Assembly: GCA_021229015.1 (NCBI GenBank)
Contig: CM037785.1
Location: 40,420,766 to 40,484,765 of the forward strand
Length of the DNA stretch: 64,000 bases
Direction: 5' to 3'
Origin: Solen grandis
Taxonomy: Eukaryota > Mollusca > Bivalvia > Adapedonta > Solenidae
The first letter of the stretch is position 1. Each line of letters begins with the position of its first letter. Positions 22,747-34,519 of the stretch are shown piece by piece. Under the pieces are notes generated by a model. The model was not told the origin of the DNA, did not search any database, and saw only the letters and a list, made by a program, of their open reading frames with translations. Both the position numbers and the translations under genes were made by a program.

Positions 22747-23340
22747 TGTCACTGTTATTCCACCTTTGTACCATAATGGGAAAACAATTTATTTTTTAAG
22801 CCTTTCTAATAACATTTTATAATATGTTATTGTTCGCCATGTTTGACCTACATAAAAATCCCATGACTCTCTGGTATCCTGGTATTTCTTGAAAAAAAGA
22901 CCACTGGCTCCACCTACTGATGTCGCCACATGATCAAAACAATCATCGTTCATAACAGAATACAGCAGACGAAGATCTAGCATTTGTCGAGTCTTTCAAT
23001 TCATTATTTATGCTATAAAACGGGGTTTAGCGGACATTTGGTGATACGCATAAGCGTAATGGTTGAAAGTCGGAATACTGCAAGAAATTTACATTTTTTC
23101 TTACCATTTACGGAGACCTATTACTTTTTGTTTACTTCAATTAAAATCGTAGCTTCCTGTTTACAAAATGGTGTCACTAGGTGGCGATAGGTAAAGTCTT
23201 TCCTAACAAAATGACAATACTGCGATCCCAGAGAACCCGCGATACCGCCGGAAACCACCCTGCGATTTTGTTCACAGCACTGGGTTAGAGTCACGTGACC
23301 ATGGCGTGTACCCTTTTCACGCTACAATGTTTTACATGAT
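22747..23340. other. Intergenic, nothing recognised
   Basis: No gene or repeat end recognised. Composition becomes less AT-rich towards 23,220-23,300. Confidence 0.4.
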
Positions 23341-23349
23341 AGTTTGTTT

Positions 23350-23500
23350 ATTAGGCCGACATAGTGTAGTGCTACACACTACAGTATCACGCCGTACTGC
23401 ATAGTCTACATGTGGCTTGACACCACACCCTGATTCCTCGACCTACCCTTCGATCTACGTACATGCTGAGCGCCACGCAATATAGTTTCCAAAACATTTT
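23350..23500 (-). mobile_element. SINE body fragment
   Basis: Contains the conserved body motifs CACTACAGTATCACGCCGTA and CATGCTGAGCGCCACGCAAT shared with 41,690-41,790 and 32,130-32,220. The tRNA head is missing. Confidence 0.6.
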
Positions 23501-23789
23501 GTTTACTCACTGCGTGATTGTTTGTTGGTCCCCACGTACAATGACGTCATATTCACAAAATTAAATTTTATAATCTCAACGATCTGGATTTTAGGACGCA
23601 ACAGAGCGAGCAATTGCATAAAGACACGCACCATTTTCACAAAGGAATCGCTCTATCTGATCGTACGTTATTCATGGTGCTGTTTCGCATGATATCACCC
23701 CAATATTATATGGTAAGTTACTAGAAAAAGTTCCGCGAAATCGCGGATATGTTATTTTCTGTGGGTACCAGTGTCTAACTACAGGATAG

Positions 23790-23885
23790 GGACCCGGGTT
23801 TCACATAAAAAACCGGCTTTGTTGGCGCTTGGCTGTAAAGCCGAAGGTTGTGGGTTCGATCCCCAAGGCAATGGGTCGGGCAAGG
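23790..23885 (+). repeat. tRNA-derived sequence, plus strand
   Basis: GGCGCTTGGCTGTAAAGCCG followed by GGTTGTGGGTTCGATCCCCA looks like tRNA A-box/anticodon and B-box regions of a SINE head. It has no intact cloverleaf, so it is not a functional tRNA gene. Confidence 0.5.
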
Positions 23886-24351
23886 TCTCCATGATAAAGG
23901 ACTTAGATCGGTTTCGGGTATTTCTGGATACCTACAACATACTGATGGTAAAAGCTTATGAGTTTTGAGAAAACTGGATTGTTTTTATTTAAATTCTATG
24001 CGTGTTTCCTTCTTTGAATGCTGTTTTCATATTTTCGTAAAAGGCCGGGAATTAGTACCTGAAGTGATGTCCGGTATTTTTGAACAGTGGAGGGTATTCT
24101 CGGATACCTGTGGAAGTCTTTACATTAAATAAACTGTTCTCAAATGAATTTTGTTTGATTATTAAAAACTAAGGATTGACAGTTGCTATATAAAGACAAA
24201 ATTCAGGAAAATAATTGTGTACGATCGTGATAATTTACAGGCTCACAAAATGGCAAAGTTTTTACGTCAAATATTTTTGCCTAGAGGTGTTGACTCGTTC
24301 TAAATATGTATATGATTTATAAGACATTAAGATAAATGTAACCAAGTAAAA

Positions 24352-24450
24352 TCCTACTGACCCGAGCTGGAATCGAACTCGGACGATCGGTATGCAAATC
24401 GGACAATATACCACACCGCCACTAAAGCTAGCTCTTTGGCAAGATAGTAC
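24352..24450 (-). repeat. tRNA(Ala)-like repeat, copy 1
   Basis: Minus strand: a TGGTAGAG-type A-box region is degraded, TTTGCATACC sits in the anticodon position (TGC-like) and GAGTTCGATTCCAGC in the T arm. It is flanked by GGTTACATTTA and GCTAGCTTTAGTGG shared with the copy at 24,600. Part of a duplicated ~250-bp segment. Confidence 0.6.
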
Positions 24451-24594
24451 AAGTGCCATTTTAAATCTCTACTACATACACCCCCTCCATTCAAGAATCT
24501 GTCCTCAGATTCCTGGAGTATGAACGTTTGTGGAACTTTCTAATGGTGCCATCCTTTCTACAACTGTGAGTTATTTACGTTGGGCGCCAAATGT

Positions 24595-24700
24595 AACCAA
24601 GTAAAATTTTGCTGCCCCGAGCTGGAATCGAACTAGGGACCCTCGGTATGCAAATCGGACACTCTACCACGTAACCACAAAAGCTAGCTCTTTGGCAAAC
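24595..24700 (-). repeat. tRNA(Ala)-like repeat, copy 2
   Basis: Minus strand: GTGGTTACGTGGTAGAGTGT, then GATTTGCATACCGAGGGTCC and TAGTTCGATTCCAGC. Better preserved than copy 1 but lacks matching acceptor arms, so it is a repeat rather than a gene. Confidence 0.62.
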
Positions 24701-24894
24701 AAAAACCAATTTAATAAAAGGTCCAGGATTAAAATGTTTGGTATATGCATTAGATTTACAACAATACGTACAGTGTGCATTCTAACAAATATAAATATAA
24801 AATGTGTATCTAATACTCAAGTTTAAATATTTTGCATATTTTTTTTTTTATATTTACCTAGTCACGATTAAACTATATTAAAAACATATAGACT

Positions 24895-24928
24895 CTCACT
24901 CTCTTTTACTCTCTCTCTCTATACATAC

Positions 24929-24969
<41 letters not shown>

Positions 24970-24982
24970 CAGAGAGAGAGGG
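24895..24982 (+). repeat. CT then AG microsatellite
   Basis: CTCTCTCTCT followed after a short spacer by a long AG run, together an imperfect palindrome. Confidence 0.95.
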
Positions 24983-25130
24983 CGGGGGAGAGATCATCAT
25001 AATCGCATGTACCTTTATATTTGCCATGTATAGACATAGTTACTTCCTATGTCAGACAATACTAAGTATTACATATATCAACGAATATAAGAGTTGATGT
25101 ATATTTTCTTCTTTATTATCATCTGCAGTC

Positions 25131-25132
25131 AG

Positions 25133-25167
<35 letters not shown>

Positions 25168-25208
25168 GTCATCTATCTATCTGTCTGTCTGTCTGTCTGT
25201 CTGTCTGT
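25131..25208 (+). repeat. TATC and TGTC tetranucleotide microsatellite
   Basis: TCTATCTATC repeats grade into CTGTCTGTCTGT repeats. Confidence 0.95.
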
Positions 25209-26285
25209 TATATTTTGTTAACATATTTCATTTATGCTGAACATATAAGCTTATTTGCACAGGTGTCCGGTAAACCCGACATACAGAATTTTCAGTCGAG
25301 TATTTCGGATATCTTTATATATCAGTAACACGGCCTTCCCACGTGTTGAAAAGCATTTGACACATTGAAACCACATTTTGTCACAATTTATGTCTATTCT
25401 GCACAAAGATATCAACACATTTACTCGTGGTAGAAAATATCAATTCTAAGTACCTCTCTTACCATACAATGTAACAGGACGTAGTTTAATATACATAACT
25501 TTCAAACAGATTTATTTTTCTCCAAGGTTTAAATGTACACGGTTTGTAAATATCAAAAGACGGAAAGGGGGATTCAAGTTACATGGGCATGCACTTAAAA
25601 TATGAATTTCTTTACAATTTGGTGATGAAATGCAGCAGTATCCAAGGATAGTCGTTATCCGGAAATACCCGACACCGCTCTATAACATTTCTTTCTGATT
25701 GTAATTCGTAGCCCACCGAGCTGTACTTTGTTAACTACAGAGATACGTGCTAAAGTTTCAGTGCTCTCAGGATCCCGGGAGAAAGAGTTGTTATTTGAAA
25801 TGGCCATATGTTAGCCTTTTATGGCATAAAAAGACGTTAAACAATTCAAATAAAATCAAAATATACCAAGTTTAACACACAAATGAAGGACATAAAATTA
25901 AAAGGGACGCATTGCTGTCACATGTTTAAAGGTGTGTGATGTTAATTTCACTGGGGGAGGATAATGGTTGCTGCATTGGAATATAATGAAGTGCAGAATG
26001 GTCTAATTAATGAACACTTTCAAATGCTGTGAACAATTATAGTTTTATTGCGAAAAACAACAACAACAAATATCTAAGAATCTAAAACTTATGATGTGGT
26101 GCTAGCAAAATGCACAGGTAAAAGCTGGACTGTATTATCCATTGCACGTTATATTGGTGTGAAATTTAATCTGGTATAAATGACGCCAAGAAACCCACCT
26201 GATACTGAAGCTTTGGGATTGTCTTAGCCTAGGGCATTATGTATCATCTCTTGTACGTGTCAAACTCCGCCGCAGTAGTTACCTC
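25209..26285. other. Intergenic, nothing recognised
   Basis: No gene, RNA or repeat boundary recognised. Confidence 0.4.
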
Positions 26286-26312
26286 TCTCTATATATATAT
26301 TTGAGAGTTTTG

Positions 26313-26362
<50 letters not shown>
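26286..26362 (+). repeat. AT dinucleotide microsatellite
   Basis: TATATATA tracts of about 25 units with one short interruption. Confidence 0.95.
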
Positions 26363-26367
<5 letters not shown>

Positions 26368-26439
26368 GACTCGTGTATTAAAATGGGGACGCAAAACCGA
26401 TTTCGTTGCTTTTAACGTGACTGCGAGGCTAATCGAAGC

Positions 26440-26460
26440 CCCCCCCCCCCCCCCCCCCCC
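26440..26460 (+). repeat. Poly-C run
   Basis: About 20 consecutive C followed by GCGCGC. Confidence 0.9.
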
Positions 26461-26689
26461 GCGCGCAGAGGAGTAGACATATTTTCAAACAATACGAAGA
26501 ACCCACTATACTGTGTTCTCCAGAAATGTTACTATTTTTAGATTTATCCAATTTCCCAGTGAGTGAAATACAGTTCTGTACTGCTCATACCATTAACATC
26601 CTCAGCTGAGAACCGCCTTTCAACAAGTGTTTCGGCCCTTTTATCACAGGACACTCTCCAGGCGGCGGGCCCGCAGTGGTAATCAGTCA

Positions 26690-27045
26690 CTACGTGTTGA
26701 TGGAAGGCTTCCAGCTCCTCTCCTCTGTCTTCATCCACAACGAGCTGGATGCCCTTTCAGCTGTCAGGCTTAGTGTGCCCACTGCACGCTTTCTGTCTGC
26801 TCCCTTGATCCCCAAAGCACTTAACATCTTCCACAGCGACTGGGCTGGGAACCCTCTGGCACCAATTTCCACCGGGTAGAATCACACTCGCCATCCCTTC
26901 TGTTTGCACTGTTCTTGCAGATCAGAATACTTGGCTTTCTTCCTTTCATAAGCCTCTTCACAACGAGATTCCCAAGGAACAGTCAGTTCAACCATAACCA
27001 AACACTTGTCTTTGTTAGACATAAATTCTCGCAAACTGTGCAATT
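26690..27045 (-). pseudogene. Retroelement polymerase C-terminal fragment
   Basis: Minus strand, one frame: VMVELTVPWESRCEEAYERK, a KYSDLQEQCKQKGWRV stretch, one TGA at about 26,882, then YPVEIGARGFPAQSLWKML and ADRKRAV, ending at a stop at 26,690. This order (LTVPWE, GW, PVEVG.RGF, AR.RA) is what I recognise at the C-terminus of reverse-transcriptase proteins of LINE-type elements in marine invertebrates. The internal stop and absence of the RT core show it is a dead fragment. Exact clade unsure. Confidence 0.58.
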
Positions 27046-27864
27046 TTATTTATTAAAAGAACAAGAAATATCTTTAAAAAAGATATTCGGCGTAGGATGA
27101 AAGAATCAAAGCGCACAATGCGCTGAGAGACGGCGACGGGATTAACATCCTAAACCCAGAGTTTCTGAAATTATTGAAGCAGTCACATGAGGACAAAAAC
27201 TCCATCCGCTGTTGCTACAGAAGCTCTGTTTGTAACATAATAATCCGGAGTAAAGGTCATGAACCTTTCATTCATAAAGAGCTGCATACCTAAGTAGGTC
27301 ATTCTCTTTCTCTAGTGCAAGCGAATTCTATCTGTTGTTTTGTATATGTAGAAATTGACCAGTTATTTGATTATTTAAGATACTAGAATGTTTGCCTATC
27401 TATTTCAAAGTTAAGAAATGCCATGGGAGGAACCTTACTCGCCACCATGCAAAATATTCTGTGGACTACTTTAGGTCAATTACAAACATACGGAGCACTA
27501 CTTTTTCTTTTTACAGGAGTAGATCTCCATGTACGTAAGATGAGTTGCTGTTCTGGTAAAGAAATGTCACGGATATTTTTCTCACGCTTAAAATTGATGC
27601 TTCCAGTGAAAAATAATGGCAAAAGAAAACATGTTAACAAACAGTAACACACTAAAAGCGGTTACGGTTATGAATCCACTCGTATTCGTTAGTGCAGAAT
27701 CGCATTGCATGGATCCCCACTAAGCGCGGAGAGGTACAGTTAAAAATGTTGTGGAAAATATGCAAATTAGCAAGGCCTGTTTTCGATTTTCAGCATAAGA
27801 CGGCTTATCGCCGTCTAAAAACGAGATTTCCAGTCTTCTAGAACATTCCCAGGAAAAGCGCGCG
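27046..27864. other. Intergenic, nothing recognised
   Basis: No gene recognised up to the assembly gap. Confidence 0.4.
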
Positions 27865-27964
27865 NNNNNNNNNNNNNNNNNNNNNNNNNNNNNNNNNNNN
27901 NNNNNNNNNNNNNNNNNNNNNNNNNNNNNNNNNNNNNNNNNNNNNNNNNNNNNNNNNNNNNNNN
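27865..27964. other. Assembly gap (100 N)
   Basis: Exactly 100 N, the usual placeholder for a gap of unknown size. Order and distance across it are not certain. Confidence 1.
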
Positions 27965-28879
27965 ACTAACAACAGTACTCCAAGGGATAAGATTTGATAT
28001 GCTTGTAAATAAATTTGACTTGGACAAACGGTGTTTAGATTATAATGTATCTTTTATGGAGAAGAAATACAAGTATTTCTGCTGGAGACTCAGCAATACA
28101 TATGAGGCAGCAACTTATATTGAGGGAACGTGGTAAAAAAATTGAAAAGTCTCTCTCCGCAATATATATATATTTGTAAGCAATGCCTAGTTTGACAGAC
28201 GCTCATTGGAATAATGACAAAGAACAAACGACTGGCTAATGTTACCGACGTCTGAATTGATATATTCGACCGTCTTTCAAACGCAGGGAGTACTAGGTAC
28301 TTTAAATTCACGTATATAAGATACCATTTGCCATTACCGAATATAAACATTTTCTTTACATACCCCAAAACACTCAATCCCCCTTCAGGGTTATATAGTC
28401 TATTTCACCAGGGGTTCAGCATACTCGGTATACGAGTAATTCGCTTATTTAAACTGACTAATCAGTGACTGGGGTAAAAAACTAAAATGTATGTTTATTT
28501 CCAATTAAAAAATGTGAGTAATTTTAGACCAGCATGTAGATTAGGTGTTCGGGGAGTCCTCTTCGATATTTACGTAGTTTTATGTCTCATTTCGGACTAA
28601 AATCGGCTGATGCAGATTAAAAGTTTCATTTAGGCATGGAGCTTAGCCGGTGTAGGAATGATAGGTCAGTTTTTCCCCGTGAACCCACCCTTTGTGCACA
28701 TGTTTTTCACTACCCCTCCCAGTATTCTAAACCTTATCCTTCTGACAATATATATAATAAAAAATAAATTTAAAAAAACTGGCCCAAGTCACTTTTTACT
28801 TGATATTGTTGTACTGGGAGCTAAGTAAAATGTGACAAACTGTAATGCATATCAAAAAGGGCGTTTTTTCATATACTTT
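27965..28879. other. Intergenic, nothing recognised
   Basis: AT-rich, no supportable feature. Confidence 0.4.
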
Positions 28880-29404
28880 TATCCCCCGCCGAAGGCGTCC
28901 GTCTGTCCGTCCTTTCGTCACATATTTTTGTGCGGAGCAGAACTCAAAAAGACTTGAAGCTTGATAGATCTCAATGACGAGGAATGCAGTGCACAAAAAT
29001 GATAACTATACCTTTCACTATTTTTAGTTATTGTCCTTTGATATTTTCAGGCTTTATTTTTGTCCGTAGTACAAAAGTCAAAACGTATTTGAGATCTCAA
29101 CTTGAAACTTCATAGGTGGATAGATGATATTGAGGAGGAGTGCAGTGCCTAAGAATGATAACTCTACCCTTCATAATATTTGAGTTATATTGCCCTTTGT
29201 TATTTTTCAGGTTTTGTCACAGTCACCTTAACATTTTACCTGGAGGCATTAAAATAGGGGAATTAGTAGGTGTTCACATGTATAATCACTTTAAACATCA
29301 GTCTCATTACCAATTTAAATAAAAATGAATAATTCTACTCTCCAACACATCTTCTAACGAGCAAGCATTCAGTTGGGGATGGCCATGCCAACATAGCTCT
29401 TGTT
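28880..29404 (-). mobile_element. ACAAGAGC-family element, minus strand
   Basis: Read on the minus strand it starts ACAAGAGCTATGTTGGCATG at about 29,404. Two related ~150-bp units follow, carrying GCAGTGC...AATGATAACT and TCTCAA motifs. It ends in GACGGACAGACGGACGCC and a hairpin CGCCTTCGGCGGGGGATAAA at about 28,880. Same head and tail plan as the plus-strand families. Non-coding. Confidence 0.65.
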
Positions 29405-30540
29405 TAAGATATATAAGGTTTGTCTCCTCAGGTGTAGTAAATTCTTGGCTGATATTTTTTTTTAATATTAAACTTATCTGTTTGAATTGCTACGTAATAT
29501 ACTTGTTGTATCTCTGTTTTGTCTCCAACATCATTTGAATATTGTTAGTGATACGTCAATGCAAAACAAATTGAACACTACAATTGACCCTTGAATATTG
29601 TTCCAATGTGCAACGTAACATTGTAATTCTCTGCAAGAATCCAATAAAGACTGATACATATGGAACACTTCAAAATGAATGATAAATCAATAAACTTCAG
29701 CTTCTATTGATAAATCTTGAAAAAAAGTTGATCTCCTCTTGGAATTTGTTATCCAGATCTTATATTATTCTAATATCCTTTGCTGTGAATTCAAATTGGA
29801 ATTCTGAGAGCGTAATTTTATAAGAAAAATCTCGCTGATTGCACACCATTTAATATTGTAAAGTCATACGGAAATAAAATGGGATCATAGGTTCATTGAT
29901 CTGAATTTTATCGAATCTATCAATTTAGTTAGTCGCAACTGATCACCGCTTCCTTCTACTTCCAATAATCGCAACTGTATCCATTTATTCACCTACACAC
30001 ATTTCGAGTTCAATTTTGTCGTGCAGATACAGCAATAGATGGAGTCGGATACAAATAATATCACATAAAGGTATGCGCATAACACGAATAACAGAAATTC
30101 AAACAGATAGACTGATGCTGCAAAACGTATGATTTAATTTCTGATATAAATATGTTAGTTCAGTGGGTAAATTCCCCACAAACGTTTTAAAGGCAATAGC
30201 GGTTGAAAAGTCACTTTTCTCTTGTTAAAATGGTGTCAGAAGAAGCCGGCAAATTAAATTAATTAAATATTGTTTAAAATTGATGTCTGTTGACAACCTT
30301 AGTGAACATATAAAAAGTCAAGTTTTATAGATATCGTGGCCAAGCAAAGCAGTATCTGTTAAAAGTTGTTAAAGCAATCGCCATAGTAACACTTGTGGTA
30401 GCAATGGTTGTCCAATAAAAGTGAGTAGTTCACTTAGAGATCTGACTGTCTTCACTGATATAGCGGCGCGTCTCTTCGATAGTTTTCCGACCACTACTTC
30501 GAAATTAAGTTCTGACATTAAATTGACTTAGGTACGAAAG
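29405..30540. other. Intergenic, nothing recognised
   Basis: AT-rich; the DIRS-like remnant begins after it. Confidence 0.4.
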
Positions 30541-30981
30541 ATGTGTAATAGTGAACTATTTCACGTATTGTCAAGATCTATGGAAAAAATCGAGGCACAT
30601 TGGATTTCAAATAATAAATCTGCTTTGAATTATACTGATTTTGTTACAGAAGCTATAGAAAAATTGATTTCAGCTCATTTAGTGTTAGAAGTCCCTTTTA
30701 TCCCCTATTTGGTTATTCCATTATCAGTTTCCATTAACGACAAAGGCAAGAAACGCTTTATCCTTGATTTAAGTGTCATGAATAAATTTGTATGGAAAGA
30801 GCATTTTAAATTTGAGGACTTGTCAATCGCCTATGAATGTCTTGTTTCTTCAGGTTTTATGTTTCAGTTGGATATATTATCAGCTTATCATGACATTGAT
30901 ATTGCTTGTTCGCAACAGACTTTCATAGGTTTTTCTCGGAATTTTTTAGAAAAAAGAAAGAAAAAAAAACACTTTAATTGA
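30541..30981 (+). pseudogene. DIRS-like reverse transcriptase fragment
   Basis: The 146-residue frame contains IPLSVSINDKGKKRFILDLS, NKFVWKEHFKFEDLSIAY and FQLDILSAYHDIDI. The latter is RT motif A with its catalytic aspartate, in the DIRS/Ngaro-type spacing. The frame ends in a lysine-rich run from an A tract, before motif B and the YxDD box, so it cannot be active. No tyrosine recombinase or RNase H frame is seen nearby. DIRS assignment is from motif wording (KRLILDL, KYEDW-like) and is fairly, not fully, secure. Confidence 0.68.
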
Positions 30982-32129
30982 CGATCTTGATACATGTACA
31001 TGTGCCCAGTACCCGGGAGTTCGTGATCACTATCTCTGACTGCGACACACTGAAATCTTTAAAATATTAAACTAGTACAGGACTACATATTTTGCTTACC
31101 GTTCAGCAAAGAATGGTAGATGCAAGACTGGTAGGCCTGTTGTTAGGATAATACGACTAGATGTGTATCATTCCATTTGTCTTCGTGTGGTATCGCAATG
31201 AGTCAGCAATATATTGTTAGAACTTTCCTTTATAGACAGTTTCCAAAATTAATGAAATACTCTCTGTGAGACGTTAATGCAAGCATGCTTGGGCCAAATT
31301 TTGGCGCCATATCACAATTGATTGTGAAGAGAGACAGAGAACAAGGCCTATTAAATACACTGAATACACTCTACAGGATTTGTATCATGAAAAGACGTAT
31401 CGCTTAGCATCTGATTTTTGTTGTTAGCACCAGAATATATTTTGACACGTTAAAATTACAATACATTTATGTGAGTAGCCTTCAGCTTGCTTTTGGTATG
31501 TCGATGAGTCTGCCTATGTGCCTTTATACATTCAAGGCCTTAGCTGGACGAGATGTTGCCACAGTAACGGTGAACACTAGCACCACAGTGCTCTTTAATA
31601 CAATACTCTGTGTTACTAGTTCAATAGTATTAACATTATAATTTGTTTCAAATGAAATTATAGAAAATAGCGAGGAACGTTATGTTCATCTTTAAACAAT
31701 CATTCTGTCATGTTGTTCAGACATTAACATTTGTCCCATGTATACAAGCAGTGGAAAAGCTCTTTTTTTTCTGTCCAAAACATATCAATATAAGAATGAT
31801 ATATCCATAGTTTTAGCATTCTGCCCAGGTTATGTGAAAATTAACGCCTACATGAGCCGCGTACTAGTTGAGCTGGTAAAACATTAACTCAATCCTACGG
31901 TCGGCTTTGCGTCGTTTGAGTTAAATTCCATTTTTTTTTTAAAGAACTATAAGAAATACATGCGATTTTCATTCCTTAACTGTTATATTTGTACATGTGT
32001 ATGGTATCTTAATAAATACATTGTGTATGTTCCATTTGACTGACATGCCATCCCTTTTGTTTCATATTGCACGCAGCCATGAAGGTGACTTTGAAACATA
32101 ATTATGAAATACATGTATTTATGTGTGGC
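30982..32129. other. Intergenic, nothing recognised
   Basis: No gene or repeat boundary recognised. Confidence 0.4.
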
Positions 32130-32235
32130 ATGATACCACCCAGTCGATTATCCTGACACCGGGCGAAACAGTACTACAGCTACCCTATATGCTGAGCGTC
32201 GAACAAGTGAGCTATACTAGTAAATATTTTTATTA
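32130..32235 (-). mobile_element. SINE body fragment
   Basis: Contains TGGCATGATACCACCC, ATCCTGACACCGGGC and ATATGCTGAGCGTCGAACAA, the same body modules as at 41,700-41,790. Confidence 0.6.
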
Positions 32236-32544
32236 CATGACAGGCTGAAGCATATATGATCAACATATACCATGTTATCAACATATACCGTGTTTAACAT
32301 ATAAACACCTTGGTCTGGTGAGAGTATATAAGAATCATCTAAATATAAGTAGTAATTTACCATGAGTCTAAAGTACCCACAAAGTAAACAAAAATGTATA
32401 GTTATTTTTGGAAACGTTACGTTTATACTGACTTAAACTCGTGTATAAAACATAGTTTAATCATTAATGAATATATAATAACTTTGATAACATAATCATA
32501 CAAAAGAATGCATGCAGGACGTGTTGACCCGGTGTCAGGATAAT

Positions 32545-32907
32545 GTGACTGGGTGTGTTTGTTTGTTTGTTGGGTTTAACGTCCCGCCGACATTTGGAGA
32601 CGATGTCTACTTGAACCAGTTCTGCAACTACCCTTATATGCTGAGCGCCAAGCAAGGGGGCTATAACAGTACCATTTTCTACGACTTTGGTATGTCGTGA
32701 CCGGGGATCGAACCCTCGACCTCCCGCACCCGAGGCGGACGCTCTAACCACTCGATCATCGGGGACGGTCGACTGGATGTGGTTTCATGCCACATGTCTA
32801 CGGCGTGATACTGCAGTGTGGCAGCACTATATCTGTTTCAAGTAGACATTGTGTCCAAATGACTGAAATACTGTCGGTAGGACGTTGAATCCAACAAACA
32901 AACAAAA
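32545..32907. mobile_element. Head-to-head pair of tRNA-derived SINEs
   Basis: The left copy is on the minus strand. Its tRNA-like head spans 32,764-32,698 with GAGTGGTTAGAGCG (A-box region), CCTCGGGTGC in the anticodon position (CGG, Pro-like) and GGGTTCGATCCCC (B-box). The body and CAAACAAACAAACA tail follow down to about 32,555. The right copy is on the plus strand, body only, ending in GACGTTGAATCC and AACAAACAAACAAAA at 32,907. The tails point outwards, making an inverted repeat. Confidence 0.72.
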
Positions 32908-34153
32908 GAATGCAACGATGGAGGATCCCCGAGAGGATTTTTTCTCATTTAATGATCATACAAATTATCAGGAGAAGGACAAGGTTGGATTATAGACACC
33001 TCTTTGAAATCTATTAATTTCTCCCTCCTTTGCTGCAAATTTGACACTTAAAGTAATTGGCAATCTATAACTGCTGAGAACTTACTAAATTTAAGCGCGA
33101 TAAGGGTGAAAACTGCTGCTGATAAAACTAAAATTACTAAATGATTGAATTGTATTTTACATATCATTCAGAAACTCTTTACTATAAAATGCACACTTGA
33201 GGTTTTGATTTAGCACTAAAACGGAATGAGAAAATGCTCATTTTATATGGCATGATTATAACTTCAAGTTTACTATGTCTATTATATGTAATAAACATAC
33301 TTATCAACTTCAAAAAAGTATATAGAAAAGGAACGAAGATACAGGATTATTTTGATGGTGCAACACATTTCTTCTTCTCTCGCCCCGATTCAGTCTTTTT
33401 TTTCAGATTTAGGTAAGACTTTATGACAAATGAATTGCCAATGTTTTTTTTTTTTTTCTATAACAAGCACTATGATTTCTTTGTTATTATTTATGAAAAA
33501 ATGAAAATATGTTCAGATGGAGACGCTATTCAACATTTGTGTGTGTGTGTGGGGGGGGGGGGGTGCTTTAAAGATTGACAGATAGGGCTAACTCTCTAAG
33601 CTTTTTCCCACCATTTGCAAATAATACTAACACGACTCGTATCTCTCTTGATATTTCGAAAGACGGGGAAAACTGCTTGGATTATTTTTCTACAAGCTAA
33701 AACTCTCACATGGTGCATATTAATTTCCTGATTTTTTATTAATATAAATTTGTTTATGACGCAAACATTGTAGCAAAAGAACGTAATTTACAATATCAAG
33801 TAAACTCGACATTGTGCACATCATTTTGCAAGTAAGTTGACAAAAAATAAGGTTAAGAGTATGAAGAAATTTAGAACTAAGTAATAACTTAGGTTTCGCC
33901 TTCTTGATAAAATTATGTGTAAATGAACAAATTATTTTTGGGACAAACTAGTATTTGGAGACGAAATATCTGTTAACAATTGGCAACCTTCTCACTTAAA
34001 ACAAAAGGGTGGAATTACTGGGAGATGTTAACGAATCAGGGTAACTAATTAGGAACATTATCAAACTGTGATGCAGGTGCGGGTAAAATGCCAAGTGTCT
34101 GATGGGGCACACAGCTAAAATTAAATATAAAAGCCCACATAATTGATACTGAC
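32908..34153. other. Receptor intron side, nothing recognised
   Basis: Follows the receptor exon donor on the minus strand. Contains a GT/G run near 33,540-33,562 and T runs. I looked for a TM3-TM7 exon on the minus strand and found none. Confidence 0.45.
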
Positions 34154-34519
34154 CTTGACAGGCACACACACAGTGACCAGCAGTAAGTCCGCAGAGGCAA
34201 GACTGAGCAGAAACATGTTTGTCACATTTTGCATCTTCTTGAACTTCGCCACAGACACGATGACCAGGGAGTTGCCAATGAAGCCGAGAACAAGAGTTAG
34301 GCCATACACAATGGAGACGGGAACCAGTTGCTCAATAGGTATATTGTCCGGGTCTGCTACGTAATCATAGTCGTAAATGTAGCTGTAGTCGTCAACATCA
34401 CCAGGTATCGACGTTGTGTCAACAATATTCTTTGAATTATTCACAGCATCTTGTCCTCTGCTACTATTAGCTGTACTCCAGAATTCGTCCTCCGTTGCCA
34501 TAACTGTAAAGTTGCGCAT
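34154..34519 (-). CDS. Rhodopsin-class (class A) peptide-type GPCR, first coding exon
   Basis: Codes for 122 residues before the donor AAG|GTCAGT (phase 0). An in-frame TGA lies four codons further upstream than the ATG's leader, so the first methionine is well placed. Residues 1-62 are an extracellular N-terminus with N-glycosylation sequons at N3, N18 and N27 and an acid/tyrosine-rich stretch D41-D58. TM1 spans about 64-90 with the conserved asparagine at N83 (GFIGNSLVI). TM2 begins near 102 with LSLASAD and the conserved aspartate D111. The TM1-TM2 wording resembles invertebrate neuropeptide receptors; the ligand cannot be named. Residues beyond the donor in the open frame are intronic. 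TM3-TM7 are missing from the window as far as I can see. Confidence 0.85.

Noticed and set aside
24895..25210. CRISPR-like direct repeats
   Set aside because: Simple di- and tetranucleotide microsatellites without spacers.
32698..32764. Functional tRNA(Pro) gene
   Set aside because: A- and B-box regions are good but the acceptor arms do not pair and it runs directly into a SINE body.
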